DNA of 64,000 nucleotides from Ramazzottius varieornatus (lineage: Eukaryota; Tardigrada; Eutardigrada; Parachela; Ramazzottiidae). The DNA is taken from contig BDGG01000005.1 of assembly GCA_001949185.1 (NCBI GenBank), positions 1,167,249-1,231,248 on the forward strand, in the 5' to 3' direction. The notes below the pieces were generated by a model. It was given only the letters and a program-made list of their open reading frames with translations, searched no databases and was not told the DNA's origin. Both the position numbers and the translations under genes were made by a program. Below, piece after piece: positions 26,354-38,500 of the stretch (position 1 is the first letter of the stretch; each line of letters begins with the position of its first letter).

Positions 26354-27725
26354 TTACCACAAGCCTTTTCTCATGGGGGCTCCGCTACTTGTCGTGGTTC
26401 TGACCGCAATGCCAGGTGTAGGATGGGTGACCACTATGGGGTCAGGTTCGGGTCTTTGGTCAGCCGGCAGCTGCTCCAGTCTATCCACTTCCTTCTGGAA
26501 GAAGTCCCGTCGGCTCGTGCACCTCGGATGGGGCATCCGGATCCAGTAGCTCATGTTGCCTTCCGTCGAGTAGGTCGCTTGGCCTTCTCTTCCCAAGAGT
26601 TCCCTCAAAGCACGGTTCCGCAGCAGCCTCTTCGAGTGATACTCTACCCCACCCTTGCAGTAGGTATACCCCAGCGCAGCTACCTTCTTGTCCGCGGACT
26701 TGTCATAGAAATAGTTCACAGCGTCGTTGATACCGATAGCAACTAGGATACCCAACAGAGACCATCCGGCGTATATTGATACGCGGAGTTTGCGAGGGTA
26801 ACGGAAAAGACCGAATGTATCATTGACGGTAACGGCGCACTTATAACCAATAGGGAAAACAGTCGCGAGTGCAAGTGTCTTGAAGTAGATGTAGGTGCTG
26901 TCGACTGCGATGACTTCCCGAGCGATCGCGAACTTTTTGGCTTCTTTCGACAGGATGAGAGAGTTAAGGAGGGCTTCACCGGCTTCAGTGCGCCAAGGAA
27001 CGGACTTGTCCCGATGCATCTTGATGGAAGATCTGGAATATGATTGATGAAAGAGGGCTCGATAAACAAACTCGACAATGCTGTTTCCCAAGTGGCGCAC
27101 TTTTTCGGTGTTACGGCCTGGAAGCGTGCGGCACTTGGAGAACGACTTCCTAGAGTTGGTTCGCCTAGGCCTCACGCTCTCACAAGTACACGGAATTCAA
27201 GAAAATATTTAAACCTAAAAACAAAACTCAGCCATGTTTCAGAACTGACCTACCGGTCGACATCCTCCACAGAAGTGTAAGAGAAAGTCTTGGGAAGGCC
27301 AATGACGGCGCCCGAAGTAAGGTTCAGCGCGCCCATGTGAATAGGATCGAATCCAAACGCGGTGAACCAGCGAATCCGTCTCGAGATGTCCTCTGGTAGA
27401 CGGTAATCGGCCAGCGTCTGTAATGAAACATTCATGGCTTGCATGGTCTATGTCAGGCTATGTGCCGTATTGTTCGATGGGACGATATGTGTCAGGGATT
27501 TACCTCGGCAATAATATCACATAAGGCCGGAGAAGGTTTGACCGGATATCCGTCAGAGTACATCTGCAACTGGTCCTTGCTTTTCCTCAGGAGGAAGGTG
27601 TGAGGTGCCGCAAGAGCACCAGTTATGACCAGGCCTACTGTCGTAGCGACGTACGACATATGTCTTCTGCCATCCTCCGTGACGATGTGCTTAAGGAAGG
27701 GCTTGCTCCTCGAAAAGAAATCCAT
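26354..27725 (-). CDS. TMEM177: TMEM177-like mitochondrial inner membrane protein
   Basis: TMEM177 in vertebrates associates with COX20 in cytochrome c oxidase subunit 2 assembly. Exons 27725-27504, 27417-27254 and 27032-26354 join in phase to 354 residues. The family-matching stretches are SKEAKKFAIAREV and GGVEYHSKRLLRNRALRELL, then LGREGQATYSTEGN. An N-terminal hydrophobic segment (TVGLVITGALAAPHTFLL) and two central ones (TLALATVFPIGY; YAGWSLLGILVAIGI) fit a membrane protein. Human TMEM177 is 311 aa; the extra length is mainly a Pro/Asp-rich C-terminal tail. ATG 27725 (MDFFSRSK) was chosen as the first ATG of the frame after the acceptor-like TTGTCAG. A foldback repeat lies in intron 2. 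Confidence 0.85.
27063..27170. repeat. Foldback element copy 5 (GTGGCGCAC family)
   Basis: Left end AAACAAACTCGACA (inverse of the usual right-end TGTCGAGTTTGTTT), stem CCCAAGTGGCGCAC / GTGCGGCACTTGG. In TMEM177 intron 2. Confidence 0.8.
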
Positions 27726-28134
27726 CTCGCCTGCTTCTGATTCTTCTTCTTCTTCGGCAAATGCGGGCAATGCTGACAATGGCGGTCAAGCAGCCTTTAC
27801 ATCAGCGTTCCTACCTGCAACAACAAAATTGGTCCCCGAGAGAAGACTCCGGTCGACTCCAGTGGCACTGAGGATAATTCCTAAGTTAATAATCTTCTGA
27901 AAGTGTTGTGTAATGCATGTTACATGTCACGTCATGTTAACTTGACAATATGTCAGCGGTCAAGCAGAACGGCCCGAAAGGGCCTCAGGAGCCGGTAGAG
28001 TTTCTGGCTTCTTGTGGATATCCACGAGTTCTCTACATCACATTGGCCAAGCTGGACCTGGGTGATCCAAAACTTGACGCGAATAGTCTTTGCAGTACTC
28101 CGGTAGTTCCACTGAAGGTTCATTCCATCGGTGG

Positions 28135-28637
28135 GTGGACTTCGCCCAAAACAACTTATCCTGTACATGCGCGACGAAATATTATGGGCCCGTTAGAATT
28201 ACGGGCCAGGTGGAAAAGACGGCAAATTTACAATTTGTATGGAAGTTGGAAACAGAAATTGGACAAATGACGTAACGTAGTAATATTCAACCGTAAAAGA
28301 TTGTCGTGGACAGTGGCCATCAGCTGATCAGCTGTTTTACTCTAACGCTACAACTCTGAATTTCTCCCGGAGGAGCCTTGGACTAGCTTGAACTGCTGAA
28401 GGTGTGCATGTTCCGGTAAAATGGAGATCTAACTGCTATGACAGATATGACCAGCTTTAGCTCTTCGGCCCAATATCCAGCACGTACGTACAGCAGTCCA
28501 GCCTTCGCTGTAGGTCTTTACTTGTAGCAAGAATCACCTGCCCGTGCCGCCGTAGCGAAAGGGCCTGGTCCATAATTTTTACTGGCCCATAATATCTCGT
28601 CGTTCGTGTACTGTATCTGATACGCCGATTAGTCCAC
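28135..28637. repeat. About 500 bp element with long terminal inverted repeats
   Basis: The left arm 28135-28215 and right arm 28558-28637 are inverted copies. Shared blocks read GTGGACT, GTACA, CGACG, ATATTATGGGCC, AATTA and CCAGG in the same order and spacing. The interior has no ORF of note. It looks like a MITE or foldback transposon. Confidence 0.7.
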
Positions 28638-28793
28638 CAGATAAAACAAGAAGAAGTTCCCTTCCGTCCTTAATGCTTATCAAAGTCAGTTTCCACCATA
28701 AACAAACAAGTTCTTATACAGGTTTCCAATCTCGCGGAATACATTATGGTTGCGTTCTTGAGCTCCGGATGACGTCCGGTCTGTACCAGAACC

Positions 28794-29369
28794 ATGAGAA
28801 CATCGAAGACCTATCCAAGCATGTCGTCGGCGAAACAAACTCATGTATTTTTGACATCGATTTCATTCGTTATTATGACTTTTTTCCTTGTTGGCACTGG
28901 ATGTCAATCGTCGAAGCCACTTACGGGAAAATATACGATCGAGCAAGCCGGCACGGATAACTGTGTTACTTTCGATGCTGCAAACAACGCCCTGGAAGAT
29001 GACCGGCTCTTCACGTCCCGCTGCCGCGAAGGACTCAGGGAGGGGACGCAAAACTTTACCGTGATTACGGACAGGAACAATGGCCATTTCTCCCTTGCTA
29101 CCGAAGATCAGAAATGCTTCTATGCAGATACGAACAAGGACATTCGACGGGACAAGAGCTTCTGCAGCAAGACGCTGAGCTATTTCGTAGCGCAGAGAGC
29201 TGGATCCAGTAGTATACTGGTGAAAGAGTGGCCGAGTAATTCTTGTTTAAATGCTAATTTGGACGGGACGTTGAATTTCGAGGCGTGTGATTCCGGAAGT
29301 CAGCGTCAAACATGGAAGGTCTGTCGGAGTGACGACCCCAGCATTTGTTTACGAAACTATCCCCTTTGA
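28794..29369 (+). CDS. Small secreted, possibly beta-trefoil lectin-like protein
   Basis: A single open frame of 191 residues with no detected intron. The N-terminus has a hydrophobic stretch (FLTSISFVIMTFFLVGTGC) that looks like a signal peptide, after a short charged lead. The mature part carries regularly spaced cysteines. Its end reads SCLNANLDGTLNFEACDSGS followed by QTWKVC, the C...(Q)xW pattern of ricin-B-type beta-trefoil lectins. That resemblance is weak, and I recognise no specific family. It lies between a TIR element and the 3' end of ABCB6. The ORF is clearly favoured on its strand by length and signal peptide. Confidence 0.6.
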   Translation: MRTSKTYPSMSSAKQTHVFLTSISFVIMTFFLVGTGCQSSKPLTGKYTIEQAGTDNCVTFDAANNALEDDRLFTSRCREGLREGTQNFTVITDRNNGHFSLATEDQKCFYADTNKDIRRDKSFCSKTLSYFVAQRAGSSSILVKEWPSNSCLNANLDGTLNFEACDSGSQRQTWKVCRSDDPSICLRNYPL

Positions 29370-29820
29370 TCGGTTCATTTTCAATACAATTGACATCAGT
29401 CCGAACGGAATCTTGGCGAAAAAGTGAGTAATCGTAGCCTAGCGAGTTCTTTTGTGTGACATCGTAGTCTGTCAGTACGCCCAGATTGGGTAGTCGACAA
29501 TTCAATACTTTGAGGTCTGAACCGCACTTCTGGTTCATCCAAAATAACTCTTCTTTTTGTCCTGGTTACTTCTGAGTAAAAAGCGGTATGTGCCACTGTC
29601 ACCAAATGGTCATACAGTTTTTTACTGGATGAAAGACAGCTATAAGTATTGCACAGGGACTAATTTGCTCCTTATCACAGCAACATTATACAGAACCTGA
29701 AACAAAAACACTTCACCATTGATAGCAAAACCGGGACAAATTCAGTTAAGTAACGACAACAGGTCAACAGCTATTTAAAAGAGCCTATTCACAAGAACTA
29801 CAGATTATATCAGTTCGGTC

Positions 29821-32800
29821 TTAGTGAGACATAGTAGTGCTCGATTCTAGGGTAGACATCGGGGTTGAAGTCTGAGAAGCTCCCGAGGAACTGCTGGATG
29901 GCTCCGGTGGGTCATCCGACCTGGCTTTCAGTTGCTCATGCCACATGGCATAGTACAGGCCGTTCTGATCCAGGAGGGCTTCGTGACTTCCTCGTTCGAC
30001 AATTTCGCCTTCGCGGAGCACCAGTATCTCGTTGGCATGTATTACAGTGGACAACCGATGTGCCACAATCACAGTCGTTCGATTCTGACATATTCGAGCG
30101 AGGGAAGATTGAATATGACGCTCGGTTTGCGTATCCAAGGCGGACTAAAACATAGCAGAAAATCCGTTCGTTAATGTAGTCTCGCAAACGAAAGAGGACG
30201 CGAGGAAATGAGCTGAGGCAGATTATTTAAGTGACCCACGGTTTCGTTGTTAGTGGCTGAAAGTATTCGCTACTTGGGAAAACGATCTGGTTCAGTTCAT
30301 TTCCCCGCGTCGCAAACTAGAACTGTCAGTTTGTACCGTGGCTTCGTCGAGAAGGACCACCATGGGTGCCTTTAGTATGGTTCTGGCGATCGCTACGCGT
30401 TGCTTCTCTCCACCACTCAGCTTCAGTCCTCTTTCACCCACGACGGTTTCGTACTTGTCGGGGAATGACTGGATTCGTTCGTGGATCTCCGCGGCCTTGG
30501 CTGCTTCTTCCAGGTCGGCGTCATCAGCTTCTATCCTCCCATAGCGAATGTTATACCGAATGGGCGCGTTGAAGAGAACCGTGTCTTGAGGAACCACGCC
30601 GATGGCAGCCCTCAACGTACTCTGCTTTATCTGTCGGAAGGAAAGCATACACGGTTGAAATTATTCTTTGGATTTCTTCCATAACGAAAATTAAACACTT
30701 CGTCTTTTCATACAACGTGAACAGATCAAAGAATTGGTGGGGCTGGTCGGCATAAAGACTTGACAAGATAGTCTTTCAGGTGGCGCACGCTGTCGTCTAA
30801 TACCACTGAACACGTGCGGCACTTGGGAAAACAATCTCGTTCAGTTTGTTTTCACAGCTCCGGATATTAGTTTTGCTGATCTTCGTACTTTTGAAATATC
30901 TTGACCGTCGAAAAGGATCTCGCCGCTCTGAACATCGTAAAATCTAAAGAGAAGTCTGATGATCGTGCTCTTTCCACTTCCGGTCTGACCAACGAGTGCC
31001 ACTGTATGCCCAGCTGGAACTTTGAACGAGATGCCTTTGAGAATGGGTCGAATAGGTTCATAGGCGAAATGGACATTGCGAAACTCAATCTCCCCACCGA
31101 TCGTGTTCAACGGTGGGGCATTGACGAGATCCTTCACTTCTTCCTTCTCATCCAGAAGGTCGAACATGTTTTCCATGTCCACAAAGGCACTCTGAATCAT
31201 GCGATAGTATGTGCCGAACCAGTTGAGCGGACCGTACAGTTGGATGATGTAAGTTCCCAACAAGACAAAGTCGCCCACGTTTAGTACTTGGTCGCGGACA
31301 ATCATCCATGCACAGAGCATGGAGGCTGTCAAGAAGCCCAGATTGATAATGATGTTTTGATAGAGGTTCAGGATGCATAGCGAAGCACTAGAGATCCATT
31401 CCATCTTCTGGAACTTGACGATGGCTTCCCGGAAGCGGTTCACTTCGTACTTCTCGGCATTGTAGTACTTGACTGTTTCAAAGTTGATAAGCGAGTCCAT
31501 GGCTTTCTGGCGAGTTTCGTTCTCGAGTAAGTTGGATGTTCGACGGAACTCGGTTCGCCATTCCGTGATAAGAATTGTCCCCGCTGTAAACGTAAACTGG
31601 TTAGTGACCCATCTTTCACTCAACTACATACAGCGACCCGCATGAGTAACGTCACTGATGGTATGCAGGTAGCTGAAGTTTCGATGCAACGTAGGTCCCA
31701 CATTAACATTTGCCTAGGCACACCGACCCGTACACATATCATGATATTTCAGTATGCAGGTACGTGATGAAACGATACGTCGTTCGTCGATGCCTCATTA
31801 CCTGCATACATCGTACCGTGTGTTTACCAAAGGAGTCCTTGTACGCAGGAGGATGAAGCAAGCATTTAGATCTACTTCCTTTTGCCAAGATGATTCGTGG
31901 GAAATTCGAGGAAAGTTAGAGCTGTGTCGAACTTACTGAGATACAGTGCCATTGTGACAAAGACGATCAGGCCATACCAAGCGTTGAATGCCGTGACAAA
32001 GTAAACGATCGCTATGATGATGTCAGCAACGGTAGGGAAAATTTGAAAGACGACATAGTTCAGAAGGTTGTTGACGCTGTTGGTACCGCGGTCCATGACG
32101 CGCAAGACTTCTCCTGTTTTCCGGCTCAGATGCCACCTCAATGACAAACCATGTAGGTGCTGGAACAGGCTGACCTCGATCTCGCGAGTGGTGTACTGCT
32201 CCACCGGAATCCATAAGTATGCCCGCAAGTTGTTGAGAAAGCCCATCGCACCTACCGAAAAGAAACCCAGCCATAGAACTCAACCATAAACCATAGAACT
32301 CAAAGCAGTCCGTACGTCAACTGCCAGAACGTTTCCTAAGTGGCGCACGCTTTCAGCCCATAACAATGAAAACGTGCGCCACTTGAGGGAACGATCTGTC
32401 TCGATTCATTTACCCTCGTCCCAAGCTGTACTCTCGACAAGAAGTTCTACTAACCTGTGCCGCCTCCTTGCAGGAATCTGACCAGAACAAAGATAAGGAT
32501 GAGGTCGTACCGGAAAGCTACGGGTGTTGTCAGGCTGTCAACTGGAAGAAGGAACAATTGATACGAATTCGAGAATATTCAAACATTTCGAACGAGGCGC
32601 ATTCTTCTTACCAATTTTTTTGTAATAGATGGGAGTCAGTAAGTTGACTCCGCGACCAACTACTAGTAAGATGAAAGACAGAAAGACGCACAGCTGCACT
32701 TTGCGGTCTTTCTTCGGCCAGACAAACGGCATCAGGGTCCTTAGCTTCAACATTAAGTTATCGAAGGTGGATTTCTTGTGTTTCCTTATCCCCCCGACGA

Positions 32801-33712
32801 CTGCTTCCCCTTCCTCCAACTTCGGGTCCTCGTTCATCCATTCTCGAAGAGACGCGTAGGTGGGTAGCCCGGGGGCTTTAAGGCCGAGCACAAACAAGAG
32901 AATTGTAATGACGTACCGCGTAATGAACAAACCTAACTCGATGCGATCATCATTTCTGCAAAGTCATGAAACAAAAAATTAGAGGTATTTCATGACATCA
33001 TCGCATGGAAACCTTTTCACCATGGGATCCTGACAAACAAACCCGAAAAAATTCCTCTTCTAATGGCGCATGTTTTCCAGACAATAAATCAATAACACAC
33101 TAAACGTGCGCCACTTGCGAAAACAGAATTGTCCATTTTGTTTGCCGGGGTCCCAAAGACGGAGCAAATTTGTATAAATGTACGTGACAAAACGTCAGAT
33201 GTTTGTACGCACGTTTCGAGCTTCCACCACCACAGACGACTCTGCAAGCCGAACAAGGAAAGGTTCTCAAAGATGAGGACCAGTGCCCAAAAGGTCAGAA
33301 TGACCAGTCCATGGCCGCGGGTCGGAATCGTCGGCAGCATGAAATTTCTTTCCAATACCACCAGGAAGATGGACACTAACAGCGCTACTATGTAGGTGAT
33401 ACAGTAGACAATCATGTATCCGGCCGGACGATGGTCGACGAGGACTGTAGTCTGGACTGCCAACCGGAAGAGAATCAGCATGGGCAGTAGAGCCATCAGT
33501 ATCATCTGTAGCCGATATCCCCATCCTTTAGGCTTGAACTTGATAGCTAGCGCAGTACCGTGCTTACGGTAGACGTGCAGCTGGATGCTGCCGAAAAGGA
33601 TGATGAGAGCGCAGAGTATAGAAGGTCCGAGTGTTTCGATGAAACAGGGAGAGAAGCCGTGAGATTGCCATGGCGGAAGGAAGGTGGCGTTCCCGGAACA
33701 GTACTGCAGCAT
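29821..33712 (-). CDS. ABCB6: ABCB6/HMT-1-type ABC transporter
   Basis: A half-transporter of the ABCB6/heavy-metal-tolerance-factor group, linked to porphyrin, haem or metal-conjugate transport in mitochondrial, lysosomal or plasma membranes. Seven exons, 33712-33213, 32955-32612, 32541-32455, 32251-31937, 31583-30889, 30630-30337 and 30144-29821, give 852 residues (human 842). The N-terminal TMD0 has several hydrophobic helices (residues 1-250), which distinguishes ABCB6 from ABCB7. A six-helix TMD follows. The nucleotide-binding domain shows Walker A GQTGSGKS, the Q-loop region [10 protein letters not shown], signature LSGGEKQR, Walker B VVLLDEAT and H-loop VAHRLST, all intact. The C-terminus is Ser/Thr-rich. 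Four of its six introns hold GTGGCGCAC foldback copies and one holds a TACCTGCATAC repeat. Confidence 0.93.
30230..30306. repeat. Foldback element copy 6, partial
   Basis: Only the right half is clear: GTATTCGCTACTTGGGAAAA then CGATCTGGTTCAGTTCATTT. In the last ABCB6 intron. Confidence 0.55.
30742..30862. repeat. Foldback element copy 7
   Basis: Stem CAGGTGGCGCACGC / CGTGCGGCACTTGGG, tail TTCAGTTTGTTTTCACAGCT. In ABCB6 intron 5. Confidence 0.75.
31622..31830. repeat. TACCTGCATAC-family repeat, multiple motif copies
   Basis: Contains GGTATGCAGGTAGCTG, AGTATGCAGGTACGTG and the inverse TTACCTGCATACATCG, with ACCGACCCGTACAC between. In ABCB6 intron 4. Confidence 0.55.
32306..32428. repeat. Foldback element copy 8
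   Basis: Near-perfect stem CCTAAGTGGCGCACG / CGTGCGCCACTTGAG around a 25 bp loop. In ABCB6 intron 3. Confidence 0.8.
33031..33156. repeat. Foldback element copy 9
   Basis: Left end GACAAACAAACCC, arms TAATGGCGCATG and CGTGCGCCACTTG, right end TTTTGTTTGCCGGGGTCCC. In ABCB6 intron 1. Confidence 0.75.
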
Positions 33713-33835
33713 GACGACGCCTTTGCTCTGCTTGAATATGCAGGTTGACTGTTGATGCTGGGATCGTCGGTTATCGACCAGGCAGTCCTACGACAGGGGC
33801 AGAGGTTTTCTATAAGGAACAACTATCAAACAAAA

Positions 33836-34052
33836 TGAGCAGTGGGCAGAGTAGACCAGTAAGGCGCGGCCAGATGACATCATATGGAGCGGGACATGAA
33901 GTTAAAGAATATCCGTAGACGACCAATGAAGGCACAGAACACCTAATTTAGAACAATCTTGATTGGCCTTTCAAAAGCCAATTTTAATCTCGTTACCGCT
34001 CCATACTTCTCAAACTAGCCCCGCCTTACTGATCTACACTGCCCATTGCTCA
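33836..34052. repeat. Foldback element with about 65 bp inverted arms
   Basis: The left arm begins TGAGCAGTGGGCAGAGTAG and the right arm, read inverted, begins TGAGCAATGGGCAGTGTAG. Both continue with CAGTAAGGCG and TATGGAGCGG. It lies just upstream of the ABCB6 start codon, so it may overlap that promoter. Confidence 0.7.
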
Positions 34053-34410
34053 AATACAAGCGTGTCCACTTACAGCTGAACTTCTAGGCTAGCGTATCCG
34101 AAGGTGTTTCCTGCTCCGGGATTCCACTGGTCCAGAGCATTCAGACGTTCCTGTTATGCGGAGAGGCAGTACGCGTACTGGATATGAGAGTCTTACCGTC
34201 AGAGTTCACGAAACTGATTGGAGGAAACTGTGGAAAGTGATTATTTAGCATCAGCATCGATTAAACATCGCGCTGTGCAGAAAGATTTGCTGAGTCACTA
34301 GTACTGGTCCACCCCAAAGCACACTAGAACCGGTAGGATGCATGGAATGGCTTGGCAAACAGCACTGTGGAGGGCGAAATTGGCAGGCCGATACAAACTT
34401 AGTGATGAGT

Positions 34411-34454
34411 GATGCACAACCGGCACAGCCGGCACAACCTGCCGGTTGTGCATC
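34411..34454. repeat. Perfect 15 bp hairpin
   Basis: GATGCACAACCGGCA (34411-34425) and its exact inverse TGCCGGTTGTGCATC (34440-34454), separated by 14 bp. Confidence 0.8.
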
Positions 34455-34833
34455 CATGCCAGTCTGACTAGAACCATAACACAAAATTTTTTGTTAATTA
34501 TTTTTCATCAATAACACCGTGCTAAGGCGGGCGTGCTTACTAAAGCGCCTGCTTTTCCATTGTTATGGTTCTCGTCAAGGATTTCCCATTTTTCCTTCGA
34601 AGGTCTTGCAATTTCGGACTTCCGAAGATAAATTCCTCCTCCAAATCTCGGGCTTGAATCCTTCTCGGCACCCGTTGTTCTGTGCTTTCATTCGTGTCCG
34701 GGACTGCTGTGCGGATCTGTAGCGAGATCGAAGAGGGCTGGAGCCACCGACGGACAGGACGACCGAAAAGGACCCGTACACGACAACTGAAGAGGCAACC
34801 AGAAAGACATCCCAGGATTTGGGCTCTGGGCAA

Positions 34834-35033
34834 AGTTCCTCAGAAGTCTGGGGTCATGGTGTAGAGGCAAAGTCGAGGAAATTTGGGCAAGTGTTAGGGT
34901 AGGTCAAGGGTGGGGGGCGGAGTTTGCCATGTGGAGGCCGATAATTCTCAAGAAAACCCCGAAACCCTCGCTTGCCCTTCTCAAATTTCGTCAGCTGTGC
35001 CTCTACGCTATGGCCCCAGACTTTTGAGGAACC
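34834..35033. repeat. 200 bp foldback element
   Basis: Outer arms at 34834-34870 and 34997-35033 share GTTCCTCA, AAGTCTGGGG and GTAGAGGCA when inverted. Inner blocks (GAAATTTG, GGGCAAG) are also inverted. Confidence 0.65.
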
Positions 35034-35588
35034 TTTTGAGGAACCCACAGCCCATTTATCGACAGTAGGACAAAAGCAAGGTGGTCAAGATCTCAAGAAC
35101 TTTATCAAGCAGGCCTTCGTCAATGTACGTGTACTTCGCTTCAAGTCTCCCGTAGGTTCTTGCGGCGTTACCAGAGTCTGATTTAGTATGAAGTTCCAGA
35201 TAAGCCTCCGGACCAAGAGGGGCAGCTCGAAAACGAGCCAGAATAGTCTAAGATTCCGCTGAACAGTTCGCGACTGGGACCATGCAAAGACGAGCTTGGA
35301 AGCTTTCGTCACATGGATATTAGTCAGAGACTGGGTTCTTGAACCCGAAGCAAACCGAAGACGAACTTGATAAATAACGAACTGCGAGAAACACACACGT
35401 GTCAAAATCCAAAAGAGAGACACTCTAGGGGAAAAGCTTGTACGAAAAACGAAATACAAGCGCACGGAAATAAATGACTCTGAGAATCGTAATAGTTATT
35501 CCGTGCAGGTAATCAGACTCGGAGAAGAATACAGAAGAAGTATAAGCTTTAAAATATCCGGAAAAGCTGCATCTGCTCAGAACCGTAC

Positions 35589-38500
35589 TCAGTGGAGGTT
35601 AACTTTAGAGAAGGAGGTTCCGCGTCGCATACCGACAGCCACATCGCCGGCAGTCAGCTCTGTCGGGAATAACTCCAACAACCGGAGGATACCACCGTTG
35701 GTCCAACCGAAACCTTCCTGCACCACGTACTCACCACCGCCACCGTACGCCCCAGGATTATTTACATCATACTGCAAAAAGAAAGCCAGCTCTTACAGTT
35801 CCATCTTCTGAAGTCGAGTCCCGTGGAGTGTGCAGTCACGTTGTGCGCTCAGTCAAACAAATTCGAGAACAATGCATTTCCAGGTGGCGCACATTTTCGG
35901 TACGTAATTAGATGAAACCTTGCACCACTCGGAAAACCAACCCTGTTGAGCTTGTTTACTAAGGTCTCAGTTTGGCAGTTCTGCATTTATCCTATGAAAA
36001 ATGCCTTTAAAGTTCGCGCCGAGCACGGTCTAGACGGTGTATTTCGTAATTCGTGATAAGAATGCAGAATTAGCTGGCTCAAAGTTATTCCGCAGTCGAC
36101 AATGCGCACTTTCGTCAACTTCCCACTAAAGTTTTGTACGGCAACTGAATGGCGAAAGAAGCAAGCTCTTACCTTTTCGTAAAAATATCCAGAACCTTTA
36201 AAGCCAGAATAAACAACGTTCAACCACTTTTGCGCCCACGCAATGACAGCCGAGCGCAAGTCTGGGTTCGCTGCGAAACCTGTAACAAAAAGAACCATAC
36301 GTGTACCAACGTCGTAACTGAGTCAAGATTCCTCGAAACCCGGTTTTTTGCGAGTCGCAATTGTTCAGGACAAGACATATCAGTTTTTGCAGCTCAGAGG
36401 TCATCCAAGGGTACACGCGCTTTCTTATAGAGAATTTGATGGGCTACCGATCAGCCGTAACGATTTTGGCATTTGATAATTAGGGGTTACAGCCGCTCGA
36501 GAGGAAGTAAATAGGGGTTCAGTGCTGTAATCCTCCACGATTCTCGCGATGTGTCATCGCATGCGCGCAGTTCATGTAGTATTTCAACGTAAGCGGAAAT
36601 GCCAATATTAGCATCTGCAATAACTTTGAAAATCCCTATCTCCAAAACTAATCGTGAGCTTCCTCGAGGGTTAGCGCCACTTGATAACGCTGATTTTTGT
36701 CTACAGCCTAATGCTTAACACGTCGATTACAGAAAAATAACCGAAAAAACGATTTCTGAAAATCAAGACCTCAGTACAAACTACATGGGTCATCGTAGTC
36801 TACATGAAAGATTACGATGATCTTACACTTGAATGAACTGATACAAAGGTGCCCCAGAAACTTACTCTCGATCAGCATCATCTGCATAGGCGGCCACGCA
36901 TTGGGGTAATCCCACTGGCAAGTAGGCCGGACATATTCAATGAACGAACAGGGGAATCCACCCAGATAAGACGTCACTTTCTGGATCTGCAAGAAAATTA
37001 GAAGTGAGGCTGATACTTTGATAATGCACTCCACACCGAGATTCCACTTCCGGTTTGGTACACTGTAGTAAATTCTAGACGAGGCGATTAGATCGATGTA
37101 CCATTACCGCATTGATTTTTATCAGTGTAAGAAAGCCAGAGGCTTATATGTACTTACGTCTTCTGAGACAATCACTTCCAGCATGAAACCGGTTTCCGTG
37201 ACGTCAACCTTGCTTCCTCTGCAGCGCGCGAACAGCGGAGCGACGTGCGCGATGTAAAACTCCTCGCGCTGTCGGCCGTGCTTCAAGTCGTAATCTCTCC
37301 ACATTTTCTTCTCGTCGTTCCAGAAAACTGCCTGAATGGCATCCGCACGTTCTGTGGCGAGGTCGGCGTAGTACTTGGACTTCTCCATATTGCCTTAAAC
37401 ATCCCCAATTACAGAATCTCGGGATCACTTCCGGTCACGTGATTCATACATATGCCGAAAAAATCACGAAAATATTTCATCAAAATTCTTTTCCAAAGTC
37501 TGAAACATTTATTCAGTACCTGTTAGTTCGTAGAATTCGCTGAGGAGATATTCTTGCGTGTATATGTAAGCGTTGAGGTCGACAGGAACTATGTCTTCAG
37601 TGCGGATCGTGCCAAAGTCGGACGTCAGTGGATCATCCAACCAACGAGTGGAAAAATCCCAGCCGCTCTCACAGCCGGCGGCCACGTTGGTGAAGAAGTC
37701 TGCAGGAGCTACAACGAAAATCGCAACAATAAATCATTAACGACTCTTCAAGTAAATAAACAAGAAAGGGAAACAGTAGTGCTATGTACTTCGGAGGCCG
37801 TCCAGATGGTGGGCGTGTTCTTTATCTTCCCGGTAAGACTCTGGACGAGGACAGCGTATGCCACCTCGGTAGACATTTAACGTGAAGGTCTCGCCTTCGG
37901 ATGTTGTGACAGACACTGCGCGTTTCTTCATCCAGAAAGCGTGTTCCCTTTCCAGGGCAGGAAGAACTTCGGAGATGATGGAGGCCCGGTCGTCCTCTGG
38001 CACATTGCGATGCAGTCTATAAGCGTCCACCATTAATGCCAAGAAGGGAGGCTGCGAACGCTTCATATAGTAGATTCGGTTGCCGTTGGGAACATGACCG
38101 AAACTGGAATTGAAAAGCGGAAAAAGTGGGAATCAAACAATGATACTTTGCACGAAGATCAGTTTTGGCGAGCCGTGCGGGCACAGTACACATGCAAGCT
38201 GAATGGAGCCTGGTGGCAACCCATTCGAGAGTACGGCCCGCCATGGCGCAGAACAAGTTATCTTCATACCGATTTATCAAAGCAACGCAGTTCAAAATCA
38301 TTCCACGCGCAGTCACGTGCATTCCGGACACCAACAGTCCTTGAATTATCCAGAAGGAGTCCCAGTAGTAAATTTCTCGAAAGCGCCCACCGGGGATGAT
38401 GAAAGGATAAGGAACAGGAATTAAAGAATTATGCGTCGGTTGATCCGACACCCACGGTTGAAACTGCAAACATACACACGTAGAATTTTCACTTTTCTTG

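Larger units (their letters stand above)
34053..35588. other. Intergenic, repeats only
   Basis: No gene supported between ABCB6 and the trehalase stop. It holds the two hairpins listed separately; the overlapping ORFs on both strands (34540-34870) look like chance shadows. Confidence 0.5.
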
